Numbered from the stretch's first letter, positions 50,910 through 59,907 are shown. The stretch: DNA of 64,000 bases from an uncultured Collinsella sp. (GCA_934654585.1 CAKUGF010000001.1:124001-188000), one strand, 5' to 3'. Numbers and translations: made by a program. Notes: generated from the sequence alone by a model not told the origin.

Positions 50910-52292
50910 CTAACGCGCCCCTGCCTTGGTCTGGGCCAGACGGTAGGTGCGCGCGGGGTGGCAGAGCAGCACGGCCACGACCATAAAGAATGCGGTTGTG
51001 CCCAGGCTGATGGGGTAGACCATCATGATGTTCGCAAAGGTGCGGAAGTGCGGGAAGACGCAGAACACCCAATAGAAGCGAATGCCGCAGACACAGATCA
51101 TGGTGATGAGGGCGGGCATGAGCGAGATGCCAAAGCCGCGCAGGTAGCCGGACATATTCTCGTAGAACATGCTAAAGGCGTACGCCGGGAAGATCGAGCA
51201 CACGCGGATATAGCCGATCGAGACGATGTTGGGATCGCTGTTGAACAGTGACAGGATCTCGCGTCCCAGGCCGACGATGATAACGATGGTGGTGAGCGCG
51301 ACAATACCGCCTTCGACCAGGCAGACCTTAAGTGTCTTGGTGCAGCGGTCGATTTGACGAGCACCGTGGTTTTGTCCCACAAAGGTGGTGCAGGCCTGGC
51401 TAAAGCTGTTGAGCAGGTTGTAGCACACGTACTCCAGGCTCATGGCCGCGCTGGAGGCCGCCATGACCTCGGTGCCCAAGCTGTTGATGGCAGACTGGAT
51501 GATGATGTTTGCGACGGCAAAGACGGCGCTCTGGATACCGGCGGGCAGGCCAATCTTAACGATGCGCTTAAGGGCGACGGGGTCGATGGCAAGGTCGCGC
51601 GGGGTGACGCGGACGACGGAGTCGGTCTTGAGCAGGCGGATAAAGAGCGTAGCGGCGCTGACGGTGTAGGCGATGGCGGTGGCGATGGCGACGCCCGCCA
51701 CACCCCAGTGGAGTACGGGGACAAAGATGAGGTCCAGGCCAATGTTGAGGATGGTGGACACGGCAAGCGCCTGCAGCGGCATGCGGGTGATGCCGACGGA
51801 GCGGAAGATCGCGGCTTCAAAGTTGTAGAGCAGGATCGAGGGCATGCTGAGCAAAAAGACGCGCAGGTAGAGCGATGCGAGCGGCATGGTTTCGACAGGG
51901 ACGTTGAGCGCGGCGAGCATGGGCTCGGCAAAGATCTCGCCCAGCGCGATGACGACAAAGCCCACAAGCGCCATGAGAATCGAGGTGTGGACGGCGCGTT
52001 TGACCATGTTCTGATCGTTGCGGCCGATAGCGTTGGCGATGACCACGTTGGAGCCAAGCGACATGCCAATAAACAGGTTGAGCATAAGACTGGTAAGCGG
52101 AACGTTGGAGCCGACCGCTGCCATGGCGAGGGTTCCCTGGTCGCCCGAGAAGTTACCGATGATGACCGTGGCGATGAGGTTCGACAGCTGCTCCAAGATA
52201 CTCGTGGCGGCTACGGGGAAGGCGAACAGGGGAATATTGCGCCACAGCGAGCCGGTGGTCATGTCAATGTGCTTAGATGCGGTGTCTGCCAT
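50910..52292 (-). CDS. MATE-family efflux transporter (460 aa)
   Basis: Twelve membrane helices in two six-helix halves. MTTGSLWRNIPLFAFPVAATSILEQLSNL and GNFSGDQGTLAMAAVGSNVPL are the MATE start; GIQSAVFAVANIIIQSAINSLGTEVMAAS and FVGQNHGARQID mark the second half. It would export drugs or metabolites in exchange for Na+ or H+. No regulator is adjacent; LysR at 50017 converges on it. Confidence 0.94.
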   Translation of the reverse strand: MADTASKHIDMTTGSLWRNIPLFAFPVAATSILEQLSNLIATVIIGNFSGDQGTLAMAAVGSNVPLTSLMLNLFIGMSLGSNVVIANAIGRNDQNMVKRAVHTSILMALVGFVVIALGEIFAEPMLAALNVPVETMPLASLYLRVFLLSMPSILLYNFEAAIFRSVGITRMPLQALAVSTILNIGLDLIFVPVLHWGVAGVAIATAIAYTVSAATLFIRLLKTDSVVRVTPRDLAIDPVALKRIVKIGLPAGIQSAVFAVANIIIQSAINSLGTEVMAASSAAMSLEYVCYNLLNSFSQACTTFVGQNHGARQIDRCTKTLKVCLVEGGIVALTTIVIIVGLGREILSLFNSDPNIVSIGYIRVCSIFPAYAFSMFYENMSGYLRGFGISLMPALITMICVCGIRFYWVFCVFPHFRTFANIMMVYPISLGTTAFFMVVAVLLCHPARTYRLAQTKAGAR

Positions 52293-52357
52293 ACGCTCTC
52301 AATCTCTTTATATGCGCTTCAATGCTCATTTGCGCAGACGATGATACTCCTATTCGC

Positions 52358-52442
52358 CTAGTCATTGGGGACGTTCTTAAACGACTAGTCATTGGGGACG
52401 TTCTTGAATGACTAGTCGTTTAAGAACGTCCCCAATGACTAG
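52358..52442. repeat. ACTAGT-type long palindrome upstream of rRNA methyltransferase
   Basis: The 36-nt arm beginning CTAGTCATTGGGGACGTTCT is matched by its complement at the right, with a second GGGGACGTTCTTGAA unit in the centre. It is nearly identical to 38068..38147 and also stands just before a GGGAGGCGTG(A/G)GACAAT stretch and a gene start. Confidence 0.88.
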
Positions 52443-52498
52443 GTGGGGGAGGCGTGAGACAATGGTGGGCGTTGTGTTGTCCGTGCTAAGGAGTTGCC

Positions 52499-53311
52499 AT
52501 GTTGTTGTGTCCCGTTTGCCATGAGCCGTTGGTGGACGACGAGCGTGGGGCTGCATGCGCGGGCGGACATCGGTTCGATCGTGCGCGCGAGGGCTATCTG
52601 TACCTGTTGCGCTCGTCTAAGAGCGGTGACTCTATGGGCGATCCCAAGTCTCAGGCGCGCAGCCGTCGCGACTTTCTGAATCGCGACTACTATGCGCCGT
52701 TGCGCGATGCGATGGTCGAGCTGGTGTACGAACGAGCGGCTGAGCGCGGGGCGTCCACGGACAAACCGCTGACCCTGCTCGACATCTGCTGCGGCGAAGG
52801 CTACTACACAAGTGCCATGGGCTCGGTGTCGGGCGTTGATGCCTACGGCTTTGACCTGGGCAAGGAAATGGTGCGCCTAGCTGCCAAGCGGGGCGGCGCG
52901 ACGTATTTCGTCGTCAACATGAAGGACATCCCCGTGGCGGATGGCGCCTTTGATATGGTGACCGAGCTCTTTGCTCCCTTTAACGAGCGCGAGTTTGCCC
53001 GCGTGCTGGCGCCCGAGGGTTCGCTCTATACCGTGGTGCCGGGCGCCCGCCATCTCTTTGGACTCAAGGAAGTGCTCTACGACACGCCGTACCTCAACGA
53101 CGAAAAGCTACCGCAGACGACCGAGCTCGAGTTGGTCGGCACGCAGCGCGTGACGGCGAACATTACGCTGGCAACGCAAGCGGACATCGAGGCCGTATTC
53201 CAGATGACGCCGTACTACTACCGCACGCGTCCGGCGGACAAAGAGCGCCTGGCAAACCTCGATACCCTCCAAACGGACATCGACTTCATCATCGCCGAGT
53301 ACCGCCACTAA
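52499..53311 (+). CDS. RlmA-like 23S rRNA guanine methyltransferase (270 aa)
   Basis: An N-terminal zinc finger (CPVCHEPL...CAGGHRFD) binds rRNA, as in RlmA/TlrB. GYLYLLRS, GDSKSQ-like MGDPKSQARSRRDFLNR and DICCGEGYYTSAM (motif I) follow, with TELFAPFNEREFARVLAPEG. Family members N1-methylate G745 or G748, which can affect macrolide binding. AAGGAG precedes ATG 52499. Which guanine is modified is not clear. Confidence 0.88.
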   Translation: MLLCPVCHEPLVDDERGAACAGGHRFDRAREGYLYLLRSSKSGDSMGDPKSQARSRRDFLNRDYYAPLRDAMVELVYERAAERGASTDKPLTLLDICCGEGYYTSAMGSVSGVDAYGFDLGKEMVRLAAKRGGATYFVVNMKDIPVADGAFDMVTELFAPFNEREFARVLAPEGSLYTVVPGARHLFGLKEVLYDTPYLNDEKLPQTTELELVGTQRVTANITLATQADIEAVFQMTPYYYRTRPADKERLANLDTLQTDIDFIIAEYRH

Positions 53312-53313
53312 CC

Positions 53314-53381
53314 TGCCAAAAAGGGACAGGTTTATTTTGGCAGGTTTTGCCAAAAAGGGACAGGTTTATTTTGGCAGGTTT
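53314..53381 (+). repeat. 34-bp tandem repeat, two copies, GGGACAGG core
   Basis: TGCCAAAAAGGGACAGGTTT with its TATTTTGGCAGG ending occurs twice with period 34, identical copies. Within each, TGCCAAAA pairs with TTTTGGCA around the GGGACAGG core. It belongs with the other GGGAC-core palindromes of the window. Confidence 0.85.
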
Positions 53382-53397
53382 TATCTGGGCAAACGTA

Positions 53398-53434
53398 AAG
53401 GGCCGACCGCGTTGCTACGCGATCGGCCCTTTTT
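53398..53434. terminator. Terminator between convergent genes
   Basis: AAGGGCCGA/TCGGCCCTT with an inner CGCG pairing ends in TTTTT. It separates the rRNA methyltransferase gene and the converging membrane protein. Confidence 0.85.
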
Positions 53435-53470
53435 GGCTGCTTGATAGCATGGGCTATGAGAGACGGGTGC

Positions 53471-53872
53471 CTACAGGCGATCCTTGTTCTCGGCCTTAAC
53501 GGCGTGTGCTTGCTGAACAAAGAACAGGTCGTACACCACGATGACAAAGGCGCCGATGTTGACGGCGCTGCCGCCGAGCGCGGGAAGCGTGAGCGCGGCT
53601 TGGAGGAGCGTGGCGACCGCGGCAACAATACCGAGCTTAAACGCGCCGTCTACCTGCGAAGGCTTGTTGGCACCCTTGATGCCCGCAACGCCTGCGGCGA
53701 GGTCGATGAGGCCCTTTGCGATAATCACGGCCGCGGCGAGCATGGCATTCGATCCGTAGGTGGACTCGAGCTTGCCGGTCGCGATGCCGGCGATTCCAAT
53801 GACGAGACTTGCGATGCCCAGAACAAAATAAATCAGGGCAAGGATTTTGAGTGTCTTGCGAGCAGCGCTCAT
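53471..53872 (-). CDS. Four-TM membrane protein (133 aa)
   Basis: Hydrophobic segments LKILALIYFVLGIASLVIGIAGI, AMLAAAVIIAKGLIDLAAGVAGI, LGIVAAVATLLQAAL and VNIGAFVIVVYDLFFV predict four spans with almost no loops. It recalls small DUF-type integral proteins common in Coriobacteriia. Start 53872 has AAAGGATC upstream; the longer start at 53896 overlaps it. No function can be assigned. Confidence 0.8.
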   Translation of the reverse strand: MSAARKTLKILALIYFVLGIASLVIGIAGIATGKLESTYGSNAMLAAAVIIAKGLIDLAAGVAGIKGANKPSQVDGAFKLGIVAAVATLLQAALTLPALGGSAVNIGAFVIVVYDLFFVQQAHAVKAENKDRL

Positions 53873-54100
53873 AGCTGATCCTTTCGATGCGGGCACGGAG
53901 AATCTGTCGCACCCAGGTTACGGCACATATCGTGAAGCACATTGTAGTTCAACGGCGGCGTGCATGCGCTTGAAAGCGTCTCTTGCCTGTACGGTCCAAC
54001 CTTTCAAAAGGGAAAGCTGGGTGTAAGTCAAATCGATGGCAGCGTATGCGCGGCGCTGCGATGATGAGGCCATGGTAAGAGCTGGACCGAAGGAGGAGCC

Positions 54101-54244
54101 ATGATGTACGGAGCCAAGCAAGTGGGTGAGCCGCGGTCGTTGGGAAGGCGCATGAGTGATTCTGTGATCGCTGCCGTGTGCACGGGATTGATGGCGGTGC
54201 TTTGCATTGGGATGCTGTGGACCTTGTCGCATGTGGGACAATAG
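54101..54244 (+). CDS. Small single-TM protein (47 aa)
   Basis: AAGGAGGAG stands immediately upstream of an ATGATG pair at 54101, a very strong ribosome site. The peptide MMYGAKQVGEPRSLGRRMSD is followed by one hydrophobic helix, SVIAAVCTGLMAVLCIGMLW, and ends TLSHVGQ. It lies 64 bp before rsmJ on the same strand and may share its transcript. Such short genes are usually missed by annotation. Confidence 0.72.
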   Translation: MMYGAKQVGEPRSLGRRMSDSVIAAVCTGLMAVLCIGMLWTLSHVGQ

Positions 54245-54308
54245 CGGACGGTTGGGTGCCGACATGAATGGCGCCCATGTATTCGTTTTTGTTTGCTAAG
54301 GAGTGTCC

Positions 54309-55013
54309 ATGGGCGTCGTCGATCCCTTTTCTGTTGCTCGGGCGGCAGGGCTCGAGTTAACCAGGACACCCGAGGGCCTCACGCTCACCGATGGCTCGAT
54401 GGAGCTGCGAGCCGATTTTGCCCGCATGCTTCCACGACTCAAGCAAGGCCGCCTGCAGCAGGAGCTGCTGGTGAAGGCCGCGCGCGCGAAAGGCGTTGAG
54501 CGCCCGTGGGCAATCGATGCCACGGCAGGTTTTGGCGAGGATTCGCTGCTGCTGGCCGCCGCGGGCTTTGCGGTCGATTTATATGAGCAGGACTATGTAA
54601 TCGCGGCGCTGCTGCAGGATGCCTTGGAACGTGCGGCGGACGATCCGGCGCTTGCGGATGCCGTGGCGCGTATGCGTCTACATGCAGGCAAGGACAGCAT
54701 CGCCGGTCTTCACCATACGGCTGAGCTGGTCGAGCAGGGTGAGCTCGCCGCGCCGGACGTGGTGTACCTGGACCCTATGTTCCCCGAGCGCACCAAGAGT
54801 GCGGCGGTCAAAAAGAAGTTTCAGCTGCTGCATCATCTGGAGCAGCCGTGCGCCGATGAGGAGACGCTGGTCGAGGCGGCGCTTGCCGTGCATCCGCGCA
54901 AAGTCGTTATCAAACGACCGGTGAAGGGCCCGCTACTTGCCGGTATGAAGCCGAGCTATCAGCTCGCGGGCAAGGCCGTGCGCTATGACGTCCTGGTGCC
55001 GCCGCGTCTATAG
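54309..55013 (+). CDS. rsmJ: 16S rRNA m2G1516 methyltransferase RsmJ-like (234 aa)
   Basis: Motif I is AIDATAGFGEDSLLLAAAGF. The catalytic motif region DVVYLDPMFPERTKSAAVKKKFQLL is diagnostic of RsmJ, as is VIKRPVKGPLLAG near the end. The enzyme methylates N2 of G1516 in 16S rRNA. ATG 54309 has AAGGAG upstream. Confidence 0.9.
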   Translation: MGVVDPFSVARAAGLELTRTPEGLTLTDGSMELRADFARMLPRLKQGRLQQELLVKAARAKGVERPWAIDATAGFGEDSLLLAAAGFAVDLYEQDYVIAALLQDALERAADDPALADAVARMRLHAGKDSIAGLHHTAELVEQGELAAPDVVYLDPMFPERTKSAAVKKKFQLLHHLEQPCADEETLVEAALAVHPRKVVIKRPVKGPLLAGMKPSYQLAGKAVRYDVLVPPRL

Positions 55014-55041
55014 CCTGTCGAGTAAGGGCGGATGCGCGGGA

Positions 55042-55338
55042 CTATTTCCAAGGGTGCGACGTCAAATGCCAGCCGCCGCAGTACTCGCATTTATAGCAGG
55101 CCAGTCCGCGGCGCCCACGATTCTCGCAATCGGCCATAACGGCCTCTGCCTCGGCGCGCGTGTCGTAGCGGTTCTTGCGTTCGCACGATTTGTAGCGCCA
55201 GGCCTCGTCGCGCTCGGCATCCAGGGCGCCGCGGCGCTCGTCCTCGCGCGCAAACAGGTCGCTCATATCGCCGCCGGTGGCAGCGCCCAAAAACTCGCTT
55301 TTGGCCTTTGACCAGGCGGCTCGCTTTTTGCTTCCCAT
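55042..55338 (-). CDS. Small basic protein with C-terminal zinc-knuckle-like CxxC (98 aa)
   Basis: The first half is Ala/Glu/Arg-rich (KKRAAWSKAKSEFLGA, EDERRGALDAERDEAW). The second half has CERKNRYDTRAEAEAVMADC and YKCEYCGGWHLTS, a two-Cys CxxC and His that resemble a small phage-type zinc finger. Start 55338 has GAAAGGGG upstream. Unknown function; RNA or DNA binding is plausible. Confidence 0.8.
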   Translation of the reverse strand: MGSKKRAAWSKAKSEFLGAATGGDMSDLFAREDERRGALDAERDEAWRYKSCERKNRYDTRAEAEAVMADCENRGRRGLACYKCEYCGGWHLTSHPWK

Positions 55339-55415
55339 CTGCTTCGCGCCCCTTTCCAAACGCTGGTATCATTGCCCAATCAAAGTGATACCAATAAACG
55401 TGAGGTCGCCGCACG

Positions 55416-55904
55416 ATGATCAGAAAAACCCTCGATACCGACATTCCAGCCGTCATGGCTATTTACGACGCTGCCCGCGCTTTTATGCGCGAGCATGGTA
55501 ATGCTACGCAGTGGCCGGTTGGCACGCCCTCGGCCGAGCAACTCAAAAGCGATATCGCCGCCGGTGGCAGCTATGTGTGTGAAGTCGACGGCCGCGTGGT
55601 GGCGACGTTTGCCTTTTTGACGGGGCCGGACAGTTCCTACGATGTGATCGAGGACGGTCGGTGGCGCAGCGATGCCCCGTATGCCGTGCTGCACCGCGTG
55701 GCATCCGATGGCACCACGCATGGCGTTGCGGCCGCGATGTTCACTTTTGCCAAGGAGCGCGTCGACCATTTGCGCATCGACACGCACCAAGACAACCTGC
55801 CCATGCAGGGTGCCATTCTCAAGGCCGGGTTCGAGCGCGCCGGCGTCGTGTATGTGTCGGACGGCACGCCGCGTGTTGCGTTTGACTGGCTGCGCGAGGC
55901 GTAG
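55416..55904 (+). CDS. GNAT-family N-acetyltransferase (162 aa)
   Basis: RKTLDTDIPAVMAIYDAARAFMREHGNATQWP starts the fold. GTTHGVAAAMFTFAKERVDHLRIDTHQDNLPMQGAILKAGFERAGVVYV, in segments, is the acetyl-CoA-binding and C-terminal part. The central V/A motif is altered, since the usual Q/RxxGxG/A reads SDGTTHG. The substrate is unknown. Confidence 0.88.
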   Translation: MIRKTLDTDIPAVMAIYDAARAFMREHGNATQWPVGTPSAEQLKSDIAAGGSYVCEVDGRVVATFAFLTGPDSSYDVIEDGRWRSDAPYAVLHRVASDGTTHGVAAAMFTFAKERVDHLRIDTHQDNLPMQGAILKAGFERAGVVYVSDGTPRVAFDWLREA

Positions 55905-55937
55905 GGGCCGAGTCGCGTATCAACATCTCGCCTAAAT

Positions 55938-55964
55938 AAAATGGCCCCGGGTGGGGCCATTTTT
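55938..55964. terminator. Terminator between GNAT and mscL genes
   Basis: AAAATGGCCCC/GGGGCCATTTT forms an 11-bp stem with a GGGT loop and T-runs on both sides, so it can act in both directions. Confidence 0.88.
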
Positions 55965-56023
55965 GTCTGCAGGTGATGCTTTGGATGGGCGAGGACCAAC
56001 GTCCGTCGCCAGGGCGATAGTAG

Positions 56024-56449
56024 TTATGCCTTAGGCAGCTCGCTTCCGCAGTGGCAGCACTTGGTCGCGCCCTCGTTTACCTCTTCCAGGCAATAGGGGC
56101 AGACGGGCTTGGGGGCGGCTTCCTCGGCGGTGGCGCCGGCTAGCTTGTCGCCAATCTCCTGTGCCTTGTTAAACGCCTTGACGATGGCAAAGACAATCGC
56201 CGCCACAATTAAAAAGTTGATGCACGCGCCGATGAACGTGCCAAAGTCGATATTGGTGCCCGGCACCACCAGCCCTGAGATCTCGGTCGCGCTACCGCCG
56301 GCAATCACGGAGATGAGCGGGTTGATGATGTTATCGGTAAGCGAGGTCACGATGGCGGTGAACGCGCCGCCGATAATCACGCCGACAGCCATGTCCATCA
56401 CGTTGCCGCGATTGATGAATTCCTTGAACTCGTTGAGCAGTGCCTTCAT
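56024..56449 (-). CDS. mscL: Large-conductance mechanosensitive channel with C-terminal zinc ribbon (141 aa)
   Basis: MKALLNEFKEFINRGNVMDMAVGVIIGGAFTAIVTSL, in parts, and the second helix (IGACINFLIVAAIVFAIVKAFNK) are typical MscL. After the helix the usual short tail is replaced by Ala/Glu-rich linker and CPYCLEEVNEGATKCCHCGSEL, with Cys117, 120, 131 or 132 and 134, a small zinc ribbon. Ribosome site GGAGCC is upstream. It should open under membrane tension; the ribbon may oligomerise or bind a partner in the cytoplasm. Confidence 0.93.
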   Translation of the reverse strand: MKALLNEFKEFINRGNVMDMAVGVIIGGAFTAIVTSLTDNIINPLISVIAGGSATEISGLVVPGTNIDFGTFIGACINFLIVAAIVFAIVKAFNKAQEIGDKLAGATAEEAAPKPVCPYCLEEVNEGATKCCHCGSELPKA

Positions 56450-56690
56450 AGTGGCTCCTCGCTGTTGTGGGGCTCACGTATCCACCGCCCCAGATGAGCC
56501 CGGACAGACAAAAGGGGAGGTGCCGGCTTTCGCAAGGCGCGAACCTACGAAAATCGCCGCGCGGCAACGCAGGGCGATGAGCTCGGTCGGGGGATAGGGC
56601 CCGCTTCGCCCGCCGGCTCGTAAATTGTATCATCCAGTGTGTGACAAAAGCGTACCCTGCGGGGTCGGTGGGCTATCAACGGGGGAGATC

Positions 56691-58694
56691 ATGTCGAAGC
56701 AAGCGGTCATAGGAATTCTGGCACATGTCGATGCCGGTAAGACCACGCTGGCCGAGGCCATGCTGTTTCATGCCGGCCGCATTCGCAAACGCGGGCGCGT
56801 GGACGATGGCGACTCGCATCTTGACACGAACGAGATTGAGCGCGAGCGCGGCATCACGATCTTCTCGTCGCAGGCCGTGCTCGACCACGGCGACACTCAC
56901 GTTATGCTCGTGGACGCTCCCGGCCATGTCGATTTTTCGGCCGAGGCGGAGCGCACGCTGCGCGCGCTCGACTATGCGATCCTGGTGGTGGGAGCCAACG
57001 ACGGCGTGCAGGGTCATACCGAAACCCTGTGGCGACTGCTTGCTCGCTACGACATTCCGACGTTCATCTTTATCAACAAGATCGATCTTGAAAACCCTGG
57101 TCGTGATGCGCTGTTGGCGCAACTCGGCCAGCGCCTTTCCGAGGGCTGTCTAGATGCCGAGGGCTTGCTGGCAGGCGGCGCCGTGCAAGAGGATGCCGCG
57201 GCGCTGGATGAGGCGGCGCTCGATGAGTTTCTTGAAGCAGGAAAGCTGTCTGCCGCAACGCTTTCGCGCATGGTGGCCGAGCACAGGTTGTTCCCCTGCT
57301 TTGCCGGCTCGGCGCTCAAAGACCAAGGCGTGGCGGAGCTGCTCGACGGCATGTGCGCTTTGATGCGCGAGCGGACGTGGCCCCAAGAGTTTGCAGCACG
57401 AGTCTACCGCGTGAGTCGTGGAGACCGCGGCGAGCGTCTTGCGTGGGTCAAGGTGACGGGCGGTGTGCTGCGTGCAAAACAGGTGATTGAGGGGCGCTCC
57501 GGTGTCGAGGCTTGGGAGCAAAAGATCGACCAGGTGCGCATCTATAACGGCGAGAAATACGAGCTTGCCCAAGAAGTTGCCGCCGGCGGTATCTGCGCCG
57601 TGACGGGCCTCGCGCACGTTCGTCCAGGTGATGCCCTGGGCGCAGAGCCCATGGGCGAGCAGCCGATCATCGCACCGGTTCTCACCTATACGGTGCTGCC
57701 GGGCGAGCACGATGTCCACACGGTGTTCCAGGCGCTGACCGAGCTTGCCGACGAGGATCCCATGCTCGGCGTAAGCTGGAACACGCATCTTGAGCAGATC
57801 CATCTGCAGCTCATGGGCGCCGTGCAGCTGGAGGTCGTGCAGCGGGTGCTGGCTGACCGGTTTGACCTTACGGTCGAGTTTGAACCCGGTGGCATTCTCT
57901 ATAAGGAGACTATCTCCCAGCCGGTCGAGGGCGTTGGCCATTTTGAGCCGCTGCGTCACTATGCCGAGGTTCACCTGCGCCTGGAGCCGTTGCCGGCGGG
58001 TTCGGGCGTGCAATTTGGCACCGTGACCTCGACCGACGAACTCGACCTCAACTGGCAGCGCCTGGCGCTCACCAATGCTATGGAACGCGATCACCTGGGC
58101 GTACTGACCGGTTCGCCCATCACCGATGTGCGCATTACGCTCACGGGCGGTCGCGCACATGCCAAGCACACCGAGGGCGGCGACTTTCGCCAGGCAACGT
58201 ATCGTGCGATTCGCCAGGGACTCATGCAGGCGCGTGAGGCTGGCGCGGCAGTGTTGCTGGAGCCGTGGTATCACTTTGAGCTCGAGGTGCCCGGGGAATG
58301 TGTGGGCCGTGCGCTCTCGGATGCCACGCGTATGGGTGCCGAGTGCGAGCCGCCGGCGATGCTGGGCGATCGCGCCAAGCTCGTAGGCCGCGTCCCCGCA
58401 TCCGAGGTGCAGGACTATGCGCTGGAGGTGGCCGCCTACACGAGCGGCCGCGGTCATCTGTACCTGGAGTTTGCCGGCTACGCGCCCTGTCATGATGCCG
58501 AGCGCGTGATCGAGGCGGCTGCCTACGAGCCCGAGGCCGATCTGCCCAACACGCCCGACTCGGTCTTTTGCTCCCACGGCGCCGGCTACACCGTCAAGTG
58601 GTACGACGTCCCCGCCGCGGCGCACGTCCGCATCGATTCCACGACCTTTCGTCCCTGGCGCGCGGCAGATGCCGAATTCTTCGGCCGCGTGTGA
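56691..58694 (+). CDS. TetM-like ribosomal protection / EF-G-like GTPase (667 aa)
   Basis: GTPase motifs are complete: AHVDAGKTTLAEAMLFHAG (G1), RGITIFSSQ (G2), DAPGHVDFSAEAERTLR (G3), FINKID (G4). Domain II-V follow, ending with SVFCSHGAGYTVKWYDVPAAAH, the C-terminal helix pattern of Tet(M/O/W)-type proteins. It binds the ribosome and could displace tetracycline. It is more diverged than acquired Tet proteins and has chromosomal codon use, so resistance is not certain. The last codon and TGA stop lie within the palindrome at 58689. Confidence 0.88.
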   Translation: MSKQAVIGILAHVDAGKTTLAEAMLFHAGRIRKRGRVDDGDSHLDTNEIERERGITIFSSQAVLDHGDTHVMLVDAPGHVDFSAEAERTLRALDYAILVVGANDGVQGHTETLWRLLARYDIPTFIFINKIDLENPGRDALLAQLGQRLSEGCLDAEGLLAGGAVQEDAAALDEAALDEFLEAGKLSAATLSRMVAEHRLFPCFAGSALKDQGVAELLDGMCALMRERTWPQEFAARVYRVSRGDRGERLAWVKVTGGVLRAKQVIEGRSGVEAWEQKIDQVRIYNGEKYELAQEVAAGGICAVTGLAHVRPGDALGAEPMGEQPIIAPVLTYTVLPGEHDVHTVFQALTELADEDPMLGVSWNTHLEQIHLQLMGAVQLEVVQRVLADRFDLTVEFEPGGILYKETISQPVEGVGHFEPLRHYAEVHLRLEPLPAGSGVQFGTVTSTDELDLNWQRLALTNAMERDHLGVLTGSPITDVRITLTGGRAHAKHTEGGDFRQATYRAIRQGLMQAREAGAAVLLEPWYHFELEVPGECVGRALSDATRMGAECEPPAMLGDRAKLVGRVPASEVQDYALEVAAYTSGRGHLYLEFAGYAPCHDAERVIEAAAYEPEADLPNTPDSVFCSHGAGYTVKWYDVPAAAHVRIDSTTFRPWRAADAEFFGRV

Positions 58695-58720
58695 CAAAGG
58701 GACAGCCCCCTTTGTCACAT
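58689..58720. repeat. REP-like GGGAC-core palindrome overlapping a stop codon
   Basis: GTGACAAAGGG and CCCTTTGTCAC flank ACAGCC. The TGA within its left GTGACAAA is the stop codon of the TetM-like gene (58692-58694). Confidence 0.85.
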
Positions 58721-58721
58721 T

Positions 58722-58755
58722 CAGTTGGTATAACTCGGTATAAGTTGGTATAACT
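58722..58755 (+). promoter_or_regulatory. Paired AGTTGGTATAACT direct repeats before AAA/UvrA operon
   Basis: AGTTGGTATAACT occurs at 58722 and 58743, spaced 21 bp, with a CGGTATAA partial copy between. Each is an imperfect AGTT/AACT dyad. TATAACT may double as the -10. This is a probable operator for a repressor binding side by side, ~40 bp upstream of the AAA ATPase gene. Confidence 0.6.
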
Positions 58756-58788
58756 GTAGAGAGCGTTTGCCAATCCGAGGAGGCCGAT

Positions 58789-59907
58789 ATGAATCCAAAT
58801 CCCTTTAAGCCAACGGCTGGCAAGCGGCCTCCGGTGTTGATCGGCCGCGAGTCGGTCATTGAGGATTTTGAAGAAGGTCTCGACAACGGTGCGGGAGCGC
58901 CGGGCAGGCTCATGCTCATCACGGGAAACCGCGGCTGTGGCAAAACGGTCCTGCTGCGTGAGTTGCAGCGCTTGGCGGCAGAGCGCGGTTGGGCGGTCAT
59001 TTCCGATTCGGCATCGCTTGGCTTATGCGACCGCCTGGCCGACGCGCTTCGCTCAAACAAACCCGTCGTGACGTCTATGGAATTCGGCCCATCATTCGGG
59101 CGTATGTCGGTCGAGGCAGCGCGCGCAAAGGGCGAAACGTTGCGTGGGTTGGTCAACGAACGCCTCAATAAGCTTGGGTCGGGAAAAGGCATCCTGTTTG
59201 CGATTGACGAAGCGCAGTCGGCATCTATCGAGGAGTTGGCCGCCTTGGCCGTTCTCTATCAGCAGGTGCTGGGAGACCAAGATGCCACGGGCCTGCCCGA
59301 TAGCGAGCAGCGCGGTCTTGCCTTGGTGTTTGCCGGCCTGCCCAGCATGGTGGACGACCTGCTCGAGGAGCCGAGCGTGACGTTTTTACGCCGTGCTCAG
59401 CAGCGTACGCTGGGGGTGATCTCTTTGCCTAAGGTACGCGATGCGTTTATCCAGACGGTTCAGGATGCCGGCCTTAACGTTGATGTGGAGACGGCGGATC
59501 TTGCAGCGCGCAAGAGTATGGGCCATCCCTACATGGTCCAGCTTGTGGGCTATTACATGTGGCGGGCGGTCGTTCGCCGTGGCTCACAGATCATTGAAGA
59601 GCGCGATGTCGAGGCCGGCTACGCAGATGCCATCTCTGAGTTCTATGAAGCAGTCGACGCGCCGCTGTATTACGGCCTGCGCAGCCCTCAACGTCTGTTT
59701 ATCGAGGCGATGGCGGTTGACGAGAACAAGCCGACGCGCATGGCGGACATCATCGAGCGCTGCGACCGCACCCAGAGTTGGGTGAGCAAGTACCGCGCAA
59801 GCCTGATTCGCGAGCGCGTTATCGAGGCTGCCGGATACGGCCTCGTCCGCTTTGTCGTGCCCATGCTGGGCGAGTACATTCGCGATCGCGTTCTATGGCA
59901 CGAATAG
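58789..59907 (+). CDS. Orc1/Cdc6-like AAA ATPase (372 aa)
   Basis: Walker A is LITGNRGCGKTVLLREL (residues 44-60), Walker B GILFAIDEAQSASIEEL. SVTFLRRAQQRT and the C-terminal winged-helix-like region (RMADIIERCDRTQSWVSKYRASLIRERVIEAAGYGLVRF, in parts) complete an AAA-NTPase with a DNA-binding tail, as in Orc1/Cdc6-type or STAND-like regulators. GAGGAGG precedes ATG 58789. It runs 9 bp into a UvrA-like gene. The duty is unknown; DNA binding or signal-coupled ATPase is likely. Confidence 0.85.
   Translation: MNPNPFKPTAGKRPPVLIGRESVIEDFEEGLDNGAGAPGRLMLITGNRGCGKTVLLRELQRLAAERGWAVISDSASLGLCDRLADALRSNKPVVTSMEFGPSFGRMSVEAARAKGETLRGLVNERLNKLGSGKGILFAIDEAQSASIEELAALAVLYQQVLGDQDATGLPDSEQRGLALVFAGLPSMVDDLLEEPSVTFLRRAQQRTLGVISLPKVRDAFIQTVQDAGLNVDVETADLAARKSMGHPYMVQLVGYYMWRAVVRRGSQIIEERDVEAGYADAISEFYEAVDAPLYYGLRSPQRLFIEAMAVDENKPTRMADIIERCDRTQSWVSKYRASLIRERVIEAAGYGLVRFVVPMLGEYIRDRVLWHE

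Noticed and set aside
53314..53381. CRISPR-like pair of repeats
   Set aside because: Two directly adjoining 34-bp copies with no spacer; it is a tandem palindrome.
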